Origin: Streptomyces sp. NRRL S-37
GTDB taxonomy: Bacteria; Actinomycetota; Actinomycetes; Streptomycetales; Streptomycetaceae
Length of the DNA stretch: 64,000 bases
NCBI RefSeq assembly: GCF_000721605.1
Contig: NZ_JOIZ01000001.1
Span: 1 to 64,000 of the forward strand
Direction of reading: 5' to 3'
Both the position numbers and the translations under genes were made by a program. Positions 43,268 to 52,897 of the stretch are shown here, one piece after another (positions within the stretch are counted from its first letter, which is position 1; the number at the start of each line of letters is the position of its first letter). Below the pieces are notes generated by a model. It saw only the letters and a program-made list of their open reading frames with translations, ran no database searches and had not been told where the DNA came from.

Positions 43268-45805
43268 GTGCGGTCCACATCGCATCAAGAACCCATGCGC
43301 TTACGAGGGTTGAGCAGGTCGAGCGCCACGAGCGCACGAAGGACGAGAACGAGACGACGTGTCTGGGCGGCCACCGTGACCGCCGGGGTCGTCGCCGCCG
43401 GACTGCTGTCGGGTCCCGCCGCCAGCGCGCGTCCGGACCCCGGTCCGTCCCTGACAACGATGTCCATCAAGTCGCCCCCGGGCGGCGCGAACGTACGCGT
43501 GCTGCTGTTCCACGGCTCCGCGGCCGCCGGTGACGAGTCGCCACTCGTGAACGCCGGGATCGCGGCGATCGAGAGGATCGGGCTGTCCGGCCCGGCGGAT
43601 CAGCGGTTCAAGGTCACCGCCACCGACGACGCCTCGGTCTTCACCAACGCCAAGAAGCTGGGCCGGTTCAACGCGATCGTGTTCCTGACCGGCGGCGGGG
43701 ACGTCCTCGACCCGGACCAGGAGGCGGGCCTGGAGGCGTACATGGAGGCCGGCGGCGGTTTCGTCGGCCTGCACGACGCGGCCCGCGCGGAGCCGTACTC
43801 GGACTGGTTCACCGGTCTGATCGGCGCCCGCCCGGCGGCGTCCAGCCCCGACAAGGTGCAGCGGGCGACCGTCGAGGTCGGCGACCGGAACCATCCGGCG
43901 ACCAAGAGCCTGCCCACGCAGTGGAAGCGGCCCGACAAGTGGCTGAACTGGGTGAAGAACCCGTCCGGCGACGTGCACACGGTCGCCAGGGTCCGCGAGT
44001 CGACGTACGCGCCCGGCGCGAGCGCCAACGGCTGGGACCACCCGGTCAGCTGGTGCCGTGACTACGACGGCGGCCGGTCCTTCTACACCGGGATGGGCGG
44101 CACGGTGTCGTCGTACGACGAGACCGACTTCCGTGACCATCTGCGCGGCGCCCTGCTGTGGACCACCCGCCTGGTGCAGGCCGACTGCAAGGCGACGATC
44201 ACCGGCAACTACAAGGCGGAGCGGCTGACCCAGCCCAACCAGCCGGGTCAGAACGACCAGATCGGCGAGCCGCACGGCCTGGTCACCGCCCCCGACGGCC
44301 GCGTCTTCTACATCGGGCGCGGAGGTGCCGACTCCTCCCGGCCCGTCGTCACCGACTGGAACGACCCGGACATCGGCAAGGGCACGGGCGAGATCCACGT
44401 CTACGACCCGAAGACCAAGAAGGTCACCCTCGCCGGGGCGCTCACCGTCTTCGGCAACAAGGGCGGCGGTGACGAGCTGCGCAAGGTCGAGGAGGGCCTG
44501 CTCGGCATCGAACTGGACCCGCGGTTCGAGGAGAACGGGTGGGTGTATCTGCACTACACCCCGCACTCCGGGATCAACCGGGACACGCACATGGCCGAGC
44601 GGCGGGTCTCCCGTTTCACCCTCGACCGGGCGACCGACAAGCTGGACATGACCAGCGAGAAGGTGCTGCTGAAGTGGCCGGTGCAGATCCACAGCTGCTG
44701 CCACGCGGGCGGCGGGATGGCCTGGGACTCCAAGGGCAACCTGTACATCGCCACCGGTGACAACAACTCCAGTGGCTTCAGCGACGGTTACTCGGGCAAC
44801 AACCCGCAGCCCAACTTCAAGGGCGTGTCCTTCGCGGACGCGCGCCGCACCGCCGGCAACACCAACAACCTCAACGGCAAGATCCTGCGCATCCACCCGG
44901 AGCCGGACGGCACGTACACCCTCCCCGAGGGCAATCTGTTCACCGGGAAGGAGACCGCCGAGGGCGGTGGCAAGACGCGCGGCGAGATCTATGTGATGGG
45001 CGTCCGCAACCCGGCGCGCATCTCCGTCGACAAGGAGACCGACACCCTGTACGCGGGCTGGGTCGGCCCCGACGCCGGTTCCCCGTCGCCGACCTGGGGT
45101 CCGGCGAAGTACGACACCTTCGCCGTGATCACCAAGGCGTCCAACCGGGGCTGGCCGTACTGCATGGGCAACAAGCAGCCCTACCGGGACCGCAACCTGC
45201 CCGATCCGTCGAAGCCGCTGGGCTGGTACGACTGCGACGCCCCGAAGAACGAGTCGCCGAACAACGACGGCCTGGTCAACCTGCCGCCGGTGACCGGCAA
45301 CAACATCTGGTACTCGCCGCAGGGCGGCGGCCCGGACTACCCGCGCGACGGGAACGGCGTCCCGTCGTACGAGCAGGACGAGGCCACGTACCGGCTGCCC
45401 TGGCTGAAGGGCGGCGGGCAGGCCGCGATGAACGGCCCGGTCTACCGCTACGACGCCGACAGCGCCAGTGAGGTCAAGTGGCCGGAGTACTGGGACGGCA
45501 AGTGGTTCGTCGGTGACTTCTACGACGCCGACCAGCCGCGCAACGCGGTGCTGATGGACCCGAAGACGCAGGGAGACGGCGGTCTTCCGGTGCACTCGGA
45601 GTCCCTGAAGAAGATCGTGCCGGTCGGCAACGACGGCATCAAGAACCTGATGGGCTGGAAGTTCGGCCCGGACGGCTCGCTGTACGTCCTCGACTACGGG
45701 CGCGGCTTCTTCACCTCCGACGCCAAGTCCGCGCTGTGGCGGGTCACCTACACGGGCGGCGGGCCGACCCCGGCCGCCGGCCAGCTGGCGAGGGGAACCG
45801 AGTGA
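43268..45805 (+). CDS. Secreted ThuA domain + PQQ-type glucose/sorbosone dehydrogenase fusion
   Basis: 845 residues from GTG 43268, about 11 nt past GAGGAGG. A long basic signal (TRTRRRVWAATVTAG, then an Ala-rich helix) leads to export. Residues about 65-300 are a ThuA-like domain (VRVLLFHGSAAA, IVFLTGGGDVLDPDQ, GFVGLHDAARAEPYSDWFTGL). From about 325 the beta-propeller of soluble sugar dehydrogenases appears (GLVTAPDGRVFYIGRGG, EEGLLGIELDPRFEENG, HAGGGMAWDSKGNLYIATGD, NNLNGKILRIHPEPDG). It may oxidise an extracellular sugar. Its stop overlaps the next gene (GTGA), implying a coupled two-gene unit. Confidence 0.85.
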   Translation: MRSTSHQEPMRLRGLSRSSATSARRTRTRRRVWAATVTAGVVAAGLLSGPAASARPDPGPSLTTMSIKSPPGGANVRVLLFHGSAAAGDESPLVNAGIAAIERIGLSGPADQRFKVTATDDASVFTNAKKLGRFNAIVFLTGGGDVLDPDQEAGLEAYMEAGGGFVGLHDAARAEPYSDWFTGLIGARPAASSPDKVQRATVEVGDRNHPATKSLPTQWKRPDKWLNWVKNPSGDVHTVARVRESTYAPGASANGWDHPVSWCRDYDGGRSFYTGMGGTVSSYDETDFRDHLRGALLWTTRLVQADCKATITGNYKAERLTQPNQPGQNDQIGEPHGLVTAPDGRVFYIGRGGADSSRPVVTDWNDPDIGKGTGEIHVYDPKTKKVTLAGALTVFGNKGGGDELRKVEEGLLGIELDPRFEENGWVYLHYTPHSGINRDTHMAERRVSRFTLDRATDKLDMTSEKVLLKWPVQIHSCCHAGGGMAWDSKGNLYIATGDNNSSGFSDGYSGNNPQPNFKGVSFADARRTAGNTNNLNGKILRIHPEPDGTYTLPEGNLFTGKETAEGGGKTRGEIYVMGVRNPARISVDKETDTLYAGWVGPDAGSPSPTWGPAKYDTFAVITKASNRGWPYCMGNKQPYRDRNLPDPSKPLGWYDCDAPKNESPNNDGLVNLPPVTGNNIWYSPQGGGPDYPRDGNGVPSYEQDEATYRLPWLKGGGQAAMNGPVYRYDADSASEVKWPEYWDGKWFVGDFYDADQPRNAVLMDPKTQGDGGLPVHSESLKKIVPVGNDGIKNLMGWKFGPDGSLYVLDYGRGFFTSDAKSALWRVTYTGGGPTPAAGQLARGTE

Positions 45806-48021
45806 AACCAGTGACACGGCAACGAAGAATGTGGGCCGGCCTGCTGGCCGCCCTGCTCATGGTGCTCGGCCTGCAGACGGCCTCCGCGGCCGACGGGACC
45901 GGGTCCACCGACGCCGAGGCGGCGGAGCAGGTGCTCACCTGGACCGCCGGTGACGGCATCACCGCGTACACGTCCGCGCCGACGACCGCGGTCGCCGGTC
46001 CGGCGACCATCGTGTTCGAGAACAGCGCGGCGACCGGCAACACCACCGGGATGCCGCACACGCTGACGTTCGTGACCTCCGACCCGGAGTTCAACAGCGA
46101 TGTCCAGCTGAACATCATGGCCAATCCGAACGACGCCCAGGGCGGCAAGTACACCGCGGAGGTCACGCTCACCCCGGGCCGCTACTTCTACCACTGCACC
46201 ATCCCCGGCCACGGCGAGATGCAGGGCATCCTGACGGTGACCGAGGGCGGCGGCGGTGAGGACACCACGGCTCCCGAGGCCACGGCGAAGGTGACCGGCT
46301 CGCAGAACGCCGACGGCGCGTACGTCGGTTCGGCGAGCGTCGCGCTCGCGGCCACCGACGAGGGCTCGGGCGTGGAGCGGATCGAGTACGCGATCGGCTC
46401 CGACGGCGCCTGGCAGCCGTACACCGCCCCGGTCGTCGTCGACCAGATCGGCACGCACACCGTGCGCTACCGCGCCCTGGACAAGGCCGGCAACGTGTCG
46501 GCCGAGCAGAGCGTCGGATTCACCGTCGTCGCCCCGCAGACGGACGACACCACCCCGCCGGAGACCTCGGCGACGGTGGCCGGCGAGAAGAACGCCGACG
46601 GTGACTACATCGACATGGCGACGGTCACCGTCACCGCGTCGGACACCGGCACCGGCGTCAACACCATCGAGTACGCGATCGGCGCCGACGGCGCCTGGCA
46701 GGCGTACACCGGTCCGGTGATGGTGCACGAGGTGGGCACGCACACCGTGCGCTACCGTGCCACCGACAAGGCGGGCAACACGGCGGCGGAGAAGAACGTG
46801 GAGTTCACGGTCGTCGCCGCTCCCCCGCAGGACACCACCCCGCCGGCGACCGGTGTGACCGTGACGGGCACCAGGAACTCCGACGGCGCCTACGTCGGTG
46901 ACGCCACCGTGACGGTCAGCGCCGACGACGGGCACGGGGGTTCCGGTGTGGCCGGCATCGAGTACTCGCTCGACGGCGGACCCTACCTGGCGTACACCGG
47001 GCCGGTGGTCGTGGACCGGGCGGGCCGGCACACGGTCGCGTACCGGGCGAGCGACAACGCCGGCAACACCTCCGAGCCGCTCACGGTGAGCTTCACGGTC
47101 GTGGCGGACGGCGGGGTGCCCGCGCCCAACTGCCCCGAGTACGACGAGCGGTTGACGGTGATCGTCGGCACGGTCGACTCGGGCGTGCCGAACCGGGTCA
47201 CCAACAACCGGTGCCGGATCGGCGAGCTGATCGAGGACGAGAAGGAGTGGACCTCGCAGGCGCTGTTCCTCAAGCACGTGAAGAGCGTGCTGGACGGGCT
47301 CAAGAAGGAAGGGGTCGTCGACCAGCGGGAGTACCGGGCGATCAACAAGGCGGCCCGGCAGTCCGGCATCGGCAAGCCCGGCCAGAACGAGGGCTACCGG
47401 AAGATCCTCGACGGCAGCGAGGAGACGTTCGCCAAGTGGGAGCACGTGGGCGGCGGTTCGTTCGCGCTGAACCCGGACGGGTCGATCACCTCCGGCACCA
47501 CCCGGGGCGGACTGGGCATGCTGTGGTTCCCCGAGCGCACGTACGGCGACTTCTCGCTGAAGCTCCAGTGGCGTGACGACGCCCCGGGCACCGTCAACGC
47601 CAACGGCGGTGTGTTCGTGCGGTTCCCGCAGATCCACGACCACCCGGAGGAGCCCCGGCCGGAGTGGGCGGCGATCAAGTACGGCCACGAGGTCCAGGTG
47701 TTCGACTCGCCCACCGGCGACATGTACAAGACCGGTTCGGTCTACGGCTTCGACCGGGTCGGCCTGGCCGGCGCGGGCGTGACGCAGAAGGGCACCTGGA
47801 ACGACTACGAGATCCGGGTGGTGGACCAGCACTACTCGGTCTACCGCAACGGTGTGCTGATCAACGAGTTCGACAACACCGGCGGCCAGGAGTTCACCCC
47901 GCCGCGCTCGGACGACCCGGGCACGGACGGGCGGCGGTTCGCCTCCGGTTACATCGGGCTGCAGGTGCACAGCACGACGGACGTCGTCTCCTACCGGGAT
48001 GTCCGGATCAAGGAGCTGTAG
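45802..48021 (+). CDS. Secreted cupredoxin / Ig-like repeats / 3-keto-disaccharide hydrolase (DUF1080) fusion
   Basis: 739 residues from GTG 45802. Signal peptide 1-30. Residues 45-148 form a plastocyanin-like domain with His86, Cys132, His137 and Met140 (HCTIPGHGEM), a complete type 1 copper site. Three OmpL47/Ig-like repeats follow (about 155-445; each has a GIEYSLDGG-like strand and RYRATDKAGN-like end). The C-terminal 200 residues match DUF1080, now known to include 3-keto-glycoside hydrolases (GGLGMLWFPERTYGDFSLKL, NGGVFVRFPQI). It may link electron transfer to breakdown of oxidised sugar. Confidence 0.85.
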   Translation: MKPVTRQRRMWAGLLAALLMVLGLQTASAADGTGSTDAEAAEQVLTWTAGDGITAYTSAPTTAVAGPATIVFENSAATGNTTGMPHTLTFVTSDPEFNSDVQLNIMANPNDAQGGKYTAEVTLTPGRYFYHCTIPGHGEMQGILTVTEGGGGEDTTAPEATAKVTGSQNADGAYVGSASVALAATDEGSGVERIEYAIGSDGAWQPYTAPVVVDQIGTHTVRYRALDKAGNVSAEQSVGFTVVAPQTDDTTPPETSATVAGEKNADGDYIDMATVTVTASDTGTGVNTIEYAIGADGAWQAYTGPVMVHEVGTHTVRYRATDKAGNTAAEKNVEFTVVAAPPQDTTPPATGVTVTGTRNSDGAYVGDATVTVSADDGHGGSGVAGIEYSLDGGPYLAYTGPVVVDRAGRHTVAYRASDNAGNTSEPLTVSFTVVADGGVPAPNCPEYDERLTVIVGTVDSGVPNRVTNNRCRIGELIEDEKEWTSQALFLKHVKSVLDGLKKEGVVDQREYRAINKAARQSGIGKPGQNEGYRKILDGSEETFAKWEHVGGGSFALNPDGSITSGTTRGGLGMLWFPERTYGDFSLKLQWRDDAPGTVNANGGVFVRFPQIHDHPEEPRPEWAAIKYGHEVQVFDSPTGDMYKTGSVYGFDRVGLAGAGVTQKGTWNDYEIRVVDQHYSVYRNGVLINEFDNTGGQEFTPPRSDDPGTDGRRFASGYIGLQVHSTTDVVSYRDVRIKEL

Positions 48022-48046
48022 TTTCCACGGGTGCCGCGGTCACCGC

Positions 48047-48082
48047 GGGCCGGGAAGCCGGGAACCCCCGGCTTCCCGGCCC
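48047..48082. terminator. Perfect 16-bp bidirectional terminator
   Basis: GGGCCGGGAAGCCGGG at 48047-48062 and CCCGGCTTCCCGGCCC at 48067-48082 around a 4-nt loop, between the convergent cupredoxin fusion and alcohol dehydrogenase genes. Confidence 0.85.
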
Positions 48083-48119
48083 GTCCCTGCCGTACCCGGC
48101 CGGGTACCCCGGCTCCGGG

Positions 48120-49310
48120 TCAGGGCTTGATCAGCACCTTGACCGCACCGTCCTGCTTCTTCTGGAACATGTCGTAGGCCTGCGGCGCCTCGGCGAGCGG
48201 CACGCGGTGGGTGGCGAAGTCGTCGACACCGAGCGGGTCCTCGTCGGTGAGGTAGGGGATGATCTCGTCGCTCCAGCGGCGTACGTTCGCCTGGCCCATG
48301 CGGATCTGGATCTGCTTGTCGAACAGGGTGAGCATGGGCATCGGGTCGGCCATGCCGCCGTAGACGCCGCTGATCGAGAGGGTGCCGCCGCGCCGCACCA
48401 GTTCGATCGCGGTGTGCAGGGCGGCGAGCCGGTCGACGCTGAAGCGTTCCGCCATGGGGCCGCTGAGTTTGCGGGGCAGCAGCGCCGAGGCGTTCTGCAC
48501 CATGCGGGCCGCCGCGCTGCCGTGCGCCTCGGTGCCGACGGCGTCGATCACGGCGTCGGGCCCGCGGCCGTCGGTCCGGTCGCGGATCGCGGTGACGAGT
48601 TCCTTCTCGTCGTCGAAGGAGCGCAGGTCGAAGGTCTCCACGCCCCGCTCGCGCACCCTGTTCAGCCGCTCGGGGACCAGGTCCACCCCGAACACCTGCC
48701 CGGCGCCCTTGAGCAGGGCGATCCGGCAGGCCATGTCGCCGATGGGGCCGAGTCCGAGCACGGCGACGCTGCCGCCCTGCGGGACACCGGCGTACTCGAC
48801 CGCCTGCCAGGCGGTGGGCAGGACGTCGGAAAGGTAGACGAACCGGTCGTCGGACGGCCCCTCGGGGACCTTGATCGGGCCGTACTGGGCCTGCGGGACC
48901 CGCAGGTACTCGGCCTGGGCGCCCGGTACCGCGCCGTACAGCCGGGTGTAGCCGAAGAGGGCCGCGCCCATGCCCTCGGCGTCGACCTGGGTGGTCTCGC
49001 ACTGGGTGGGCAGTCCGGTGAGGCACATCCAGCAGTTGCCGCAGGCGATCTGGAACGGCACCACGACCCGGTCGCCGGCCTGGAGGTCGGGCACCGCCGC
49101 GCCGACCTCCTCGACGATGCCCATCGGCTCGTGTCCGAGGATGTCGCCCGGGGTCATGAACGGGGTGAGGACTTCGTACAGGTGCAGATCGGATCCGCAC
49201 AGTCCGGTGGAGGTGATGCGGATGATCGCGTCCGTCGGCTCCTCGATGCGGGGATCGGGTACGTTCTCCACCCTCACGTCCCGCTTTCCCTGCCAGGTCA
49301 GTGCCCTCAT
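48120..49310 (-). CDS. Zinc-dependent alcohol dehydrogenase (formaldehyde dehydrogenase-like)
   Basis: 396 residues, medium-chain dehydrogenase. The catalytic zinc region is STGLCGSDLHLYE and GHEPMGIVEEVG; structural zinc cysteines are CGNCWMCLTGLPTQC; the NAD-binding motif is VLGLGPIGDMACRIA. It resembles glutathione-independent formaldehyde dehydrogenases and other broad alcohol dehydrogenases. Substrate unknown. It precedes pcaV on the same strand, but a 192-bp gap suggests its own promoter. Confidence 0.88.
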   Translation of the reverse strand: MRALTWQGKRDVRVENVPDPRIEEPTDAIIRITSTGLCGSDLHLYEVLTPFMTPGDILGHEPMGIVEEVGAAVPDLQAGDRVVVPFQIACGNCWMCLTGLPTQCETTQVDAEGMGAALFGYTRLYGAVPGAQAEYLRVPQAQYGPIKVPEGPSDDRFVYLSDVLPTAWQAVEYAGVPQGGSVAVLGLGPIGDMACRIALLKGAGQVFGVDLVPERLNRVRERGVETFDLRSFDDEKELVTAIRDRTDGRGPDAVIDAVGTEAHGSAAARMVQNASALLPRKLSGPMAERFSVDRLAALHTAIELVRRGGTLSISGVYGGMADPMPMLTLFDKQIQIRMGQANVRRWSDEIIPYLTDEDPLGVDDFATHRVPLAEAPQAYDMFQKKQDGAVKVLIKP

Positions 49311-49502
49311 CGCCGCCCGCTCCCTCCGTGGTGGCCGGTGTGTCGCTCGTGCGGTGGGCGTCCGGGTACCCGAGCGGCCGGGTGCCGAACCGCCGGCCGG
49401 CGGAAGCCGCCGAGGAGGGCACCTCGTTCCGCACCGGCTCGGGGGGCGACGGACTTCGTGTGCGGCCAGGTCCGGGTGGTGTACGTGAAGACGTCCTGAG
49501 CC

Positions 49503-49967
49503 TCAGCGCGGTGCGGCCGGGGCGGGGGCCGGGTCGCGCAGTCCCTCGGCCGCGTCGGCCACCCGCCGGATCAGGCCGATGAAGAGCGCCTGCTCGCCGG
49601 CGTCGAGCGGGGCCAGGAAGACCTGGTTCATCCGCGCGGTGCGCACCGTCAGCCTGCGGTGGGTGCGCACGCCGTCGTCGGTGAGGCGCAGCAGGAAGCG
49701 GCGGCCGTCCTGCGGATCGCGGACCTTGTCCAGCAGCCCGCGCCGGATGAGCCGGCCGATCACCTCGGCGATGGTGGACCGGTCGAGGCCGACCCGCTCC
49801 CCCACGGTGCGCTGGTCCAGGCCCGGCTCGGCGACGAGCGCGTTGAGGACCGCGAACTGCGGCGAGGTGATCTCCTCGGAGACCATCGTGTTCCACAGCA
49901 GGTGGTGCGCCTGCTGGAGCCGCCGGGCGAGGTGCCCGGGATGGGTGGTGAGGTCCACGGCGGCCAT
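49503..49967 (-). CDS. pcaV: MarR-family repressor of the pca operon
   Basis: 154 residues from ATG 49967. Winged helix-turn-helix of the MarR type (ITSPQFAVLNALVAEPG, RVGLDRSTIAEVIGRLIRRG, then DPQDGRRFLLRLT of the wing). The sequence is nearly that of S. coelicolor PcaV as I recall it, a repressor released by protocatechuate; the ligand-binding Arg is expected in the early helix. It diverges from pcaI, with two dyads in the 142-bp gap. Confidence 0.92.
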   Translation of the reverse strand: MAAVDLTTHPGHLARRLQQAHHLLWNTMVSEEITSPQFAVLNALVAEPGLDQRTVGERVGLDRSTIAEVIGRLIRRGLLDKVRDPQDGRRFLLRLTDDGVRTHRRLTVRTARMNQVFLAPLDAGEQALFIGLIRRVADAAEGLRDPAPAPAAPR

Positions 49968-49995
49968 GTGTGCTCCCCCGGTCGTTTCATCGGTG

Positions 49996-50067
49996 CACTG
50001 ATTTTCAGTGGGCAGCAGAAGAGTACTGGACAGGGAAGCCATCGCGTGTAAATACTCAGTGCGCTGA
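49996..50067. promoter_or_regulatory. PcaV operator region
   Basis: A perfect dyad CACTGATTTTCAGTG (49996-50010) and a second near-palindrome TCAGTGCGCTGA (50056-50067) between the divergent pcaV and pcaI genes. Both share the CAGTG/CACTG half-site and are 60 bp apart, consistent with two PcaV dimers repressing both directions. Confidence 0.65.
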
Positions 50068-50109
50068 CTAAATGGTCGCGGGTCACCCGGAAGGGACGGG
50101 GTTTCTCGG

Positions 50110-50865
50110 ATGGACAAGGTGGTCGCCTCGGCTGCGGAGGCGGTGGCTGACGTGCCGGACGGCGCGTCACTGGCGGTGGGCGGCTTCGGCCTCAGCGGTG
50201 TGCCGAACGTACTGATCCAGGCGCTGTACGAGCGGGGCGTCGACGGGCTGTCGGTCGTCTCGAACAACTGCGGGGCGATGGAGTCCGGGCTCGCGGTGCT
50301 GCTGGCGGCGGGCCGGATCGCCCGGGTGACCGGTTCCTACATCGGCGCGAACAAGGAGTTCGCCCGGCAGTACCTGGCCGGTGAGCTGGAGGTGGAGCTG
50401 ATCCCCCAGGGCACGCTCGCCGAGAGGCTGCGCGCCGGGGGCGCCGGCATCCCGGCGTTCTACACCCCGGCCGGGGTGGGCACGCAGGTCGCCGAGGGCG
50501 GGCTGCCGTGGCGCTACGACGGCTCCGGCGGGGTGGCCCTCGCCTCGCCGCCCAAGGAGGTCCGGGAGTTCGACGGCGCCCGGTACGTGCTGGAGCGCGG
50601 CATCCGCACCGACTTCGCGCTGGTGCGGGCGGCGAAGGGTGACCGGCACGGCAACCTCGTGTTCAACAAGTCCGCCCGCAACTTCAACCCCCTGGCCGCG
50701 ATGGCGGGCCGGGTGACGGTCGCGGAGGTGGAGGAGCTGGTCGAGCCCGGCGGCCTCGACCCGGACGCGGTGCACCTGCCGGGCGTCTTCGTGCAGCGGG
50801 TGGTCGCCCTCACGCCCGAGCAGGCGGCGGACAAGAGGATCGAGCGGCGGACGGTGAGCGGCTGA
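50110..50865 (+). CDS. pcaI: 3-oxoadipate CoA-transferase subunit A
   Basis: 251 residues. It begins the pca operon. The class I CoA-transferase alpha subunit pattern is [22 protein letters not shown] and [20 protein letters not shown], plus the C-terminal [20 protein letters not shown]. With PcaJ it moves CoA from succinyl-CoA to 3-oxoadipate. Its TGA overlaps the PcaJ ATG (positions 50863-50867), showing coupling. Confidence 0.93.
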   Translation: MDKVVASAAEAVADVPDGASLAVGGFGLSGVPNVLIQALYERGVDGLSVVSNNCGAMESGLAVLLAAGRIARVTGSYIGANKEFARQYLAGELEVELIPQGTLAERLRAGGAGIPAFYTPAGVGTQVAEGGLPWRYDGSGGVALASPPKEVREFDGARYVLERGIRTDFALVRAAKGDRHGNLVFNKSARNFNPLAAMAGRVTVAEVEELVEPGGLDPDAVHLPGVFVQRVVALTPEQAADKRIERRTVSG

Positions 50866-51509
50866 TGGCCTGGACACGGGAGGAGATGGCCGCGCGGGCG
50901 GCCCGGGAACTGCGCGACGGCCAGTACGTCAACCTCGGCATCGGCCTGCCCACCCTCATCCCCAACCACCTCCCGCCGGGTGTCGAGGTGGTGCTGGAGA
51001 GCGAGAACGGCATCCTGGGCACCGGCCCGTACCCCGCCGAGGACGCCGTCGATCCCGATCTGATCAACGCCGGGAAGGAGACCGTCACGGTCCTTCCGGG
51101 CGCCTCCTTCTTCGACTCGGCGCTGTCGTTCTCGATGATCCGCGGCGGGCACATCGACGTCGCCGTCCTCGGCGCCATGCAGGTGTCCGGACGCGGTGAC
51201 CTGGCCAACTGGGCGATACCCGGCAAACTCATCACCGGTATCGGCGGCGCGATGGACCTGGTGCACGGCGCCCGCACGGTGATCGTGGTGACGACCCACA
51301 CCGCGAAGGACGGCTCGCCGAAGATCGTGACGGAGTGCTCACTGCCGCTGACCGGCAAGGAGTGCGTGGACCGGATCATCACCGACCTCGGCGTCCTCGA
51401 CGTCACCGACGGCGGACTCGTCCTCGTCGAAACCGCTCCCGGAGTGTCCGCCCGGGAGATCACCGCCAAGACCGGAGCCGGACTCACCCTCGGGGAGGGC
51501 CTGTCGTGA
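50865..51509 (+). CDS. pcaJ: 3-oxoadipate CoA-transferase subunit B
   Basis: 214 residues. The family's catalytic glutamate is in [14 protein letters not shown], and [14 protein letters not shown] and [16 protein letters not shown] are conserved. It forms the catalytic half of the heteromeric CoA-transferase with PcaI. The stop overlaps the pcaH GTG start (GTGA). Confidence 0.93.
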   Translation: MAWTREEMAARAARELRDGQYVNLGIGLPTLIPNHLPPGVEVVLESENGILGTGPYPAEDAVDPDLINAGKETVTVLPGASFFDSALSFSMIRGGHIDVAVLGAMQVSGRGDLANWAIPGKLITGIGGAMDLVHGARTVIVVTTHTAKDGSPKIVTECSLPLTGKECVDRIITDLGVLDVTDGGLVLVETAPGVSAREITAKTGAGLTLGEGLS

Positions 51510-52285
51510 CCGACGTACTCACTCAAGCCGACATCGACGCCGAGATCGCGGCCGAGCACGCCGCGTACGGGAAGCGGATCGCCGACGGGGCCCCCGTCGA
51601 GCACCACCCGCGCCGCGACTACGCGCCGTACCGCTCCTCGGTGCTGCGCCACCCGAAGCAGCCCCTCGTCGCCATCGACGTCACCCAGGACCCCGAACTG
51701 GTGGAGCTGTCCTCCCCCGCGTTCGGGGAGCGGGACATCACCGAGACCGACAACGACCTCACCCGGCAGCACACCGGCGAGCCCGTCGGCGAGCGCATCA
51801 CCGTCTCCGGCCGGCTGCTGGACCGCGACGGGCGGCCGGTGCGCGGCCAGCTCGTGGAGATCTGGCAGGCCAACTCGGCCGGCCGGTACGCCCATCAGCG
51901 CGAGCAGCACGACGCCCCGCTGGACCCGAACTTCACCGGCGTGGGCCGTACCCTCAGCGACGACGAGGGCCGCTACCACTTCACCACCATTCAGCCGGGC
52001 CCCTACCCGTGGCGCCAGCATCTCAACGCCTGGCGGCCCGCCCACATCCATTTCTCCGTCTTCGGCTCGGCGTTCACCCAGCGGCTGGTGACGCAGATGT
52101 ACTTCCCCGGCGATCCGCTCTTCCCGTACGACCCGATCATCCAGTCGGTGACCGACGACGCCGCACGGCAGCGGCTGGTCGCGACGTACGACCACGGCCT
52201 GTCGGTGCCGGAGTTCTCGATGGGCTACCACTGGGACATCGTGCTCGACGGACCGCGGGCCACCTGGATGGAAGAGGGGCGCTGA
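51506..52285 (+). CDS. pcaH: Protocatechuate 3,4-dioxygenase beta subunit
   Basis: 259 residues from GTG 51506. Intradiol ring-cleavage dioxygenase, non-haem Fe(III) with two Tyr and two His ligands, visible in [11 protein letters not shown] (Tyr), [10 protein letters not shown] (Tyr) and [11 protein letters not shown] (both His). It carries the active site and pairs with PcaG to open protocatechuate to 3-carboxy-cis,cis-muconate using O2. The start is placed by the GTGA overlap with pcaJ. Confidence 0.94.
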   Translation: MTDVLTQADIDAEIAAEHAAYGKRIADGAPVEHHPRRDYAPYRSSVLRHPKQPLVAIDVTQDPELVELSSPAFGERDITETDNDLTRQHTGEPVGERITVSGRLLDRDGRPVRGQLVEIWQANSAGRYAHQREQHDAPLDPNFTGVGRTLSDDEGRYHFTTIQPGPYPWRQHLNAWRPAHIHFSVFGSAFTQRLVTQMYFPGDPLFPYDPIIQSVTDDAARQRLVATYDHGLSVPEFSMGYHWDIVLDGPRATWMEEGR

Positions 52286-52291
52286 CCCGCC

Positions 52292-52897
52292 ATGACGAAG
52301 ATCGACACCACCCGTCCGGAGACCGTGCTGCCCACCCCGTCGCACACGGTGGGCCCCTTCTACGGCCACGCGCTGCCCTTCCCCGGCGGCGAGGACATCG
52401 CGCCGCTCGGCCACCCCGACACCGTCACCGTGCACGGGTACGTGTACGACGGCGAGGGCCGGCCGCTGCCGGACGCGCTGCTGGAGCTATGGGGGCCGGA
52501 CCCCGAGGGGAACCTGCCGACGGCGGACGGCTCGATGCGGCGGGACCCGGCGAGCGGCGGCTTCCTCGGCCGCAACGGCGTGGAGTTCACCGGCTTCGGC
52601 CGGATCCGGACCGACGCGAACGGCCACTGGTACGCCCGTACGCTGCGGCCCGGAGCACGCGGGCGGAACGCGCCGTACCTCAGTGTGTGCGTGTTCGCGC
52701 GGGGTCTGCTGGTGCACCTGTTCACCCGGATCTACCTGCCGGGCGACGAGGCGGCGCTGGCGGCGGACCCGCTGCTGTCCCGGCTCGGCGCCGGACGCCG
52801 CGACACGCTGGTCGCGGACGAGGAGGGCGCCGGCGCGTACCGTTTCGACATCCGCCTTCAGGGCGAGGGCGAGACGGTCTTCCTGGAGTTCCAGTGA
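52292..52897 (+). CDS. pcaG: Protocatechuate 3,4-dioxygenase alpha subunit
   Basis: 201 residues. Structural subunit of the dioxygenase with PSHTVGPFYGHALP at the N-terminus, VHGYVYDGEGRPLPDALLEL and a C-terminal strand FDIRLQGEGETVFLEF. It lacks the iron ligands, as expected for the alpha subunit. It follows pcaH by 6 bp. Confidence 0.93.
   Translation: MTKIDTTRPETVLPTPSHTVGPFYGHALPFPGGEDIAPLGHPDTVTVHGYVYDGEGRPLPDALLELWGPDPEGNLPTADGSMRRDPASGGFLGRNGVEFTGFGRIRTDANGHWYARTLRPGARGRNAPYLSVCVFARGLLVHLFTRIYLPGDEAALAADPLLSRLGAGRRDTLVADEEGAGAYRFDIRLQGEGETVFLEFQ

Noticed and set aside
49311..49502. Plus-strand frame ending VCGQVRVVYVKTS, looking like the tail of a SnoaL-type gene
   Set aside because: Too short and without start or domain; a remnant cannot be shown.
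52009..52893. Upstream extension of the pcaB frame
   Set aside because: Runs through pcaH and pcaG in another frame; the GTG at 52894 with GTGA overlap is the plausible start.
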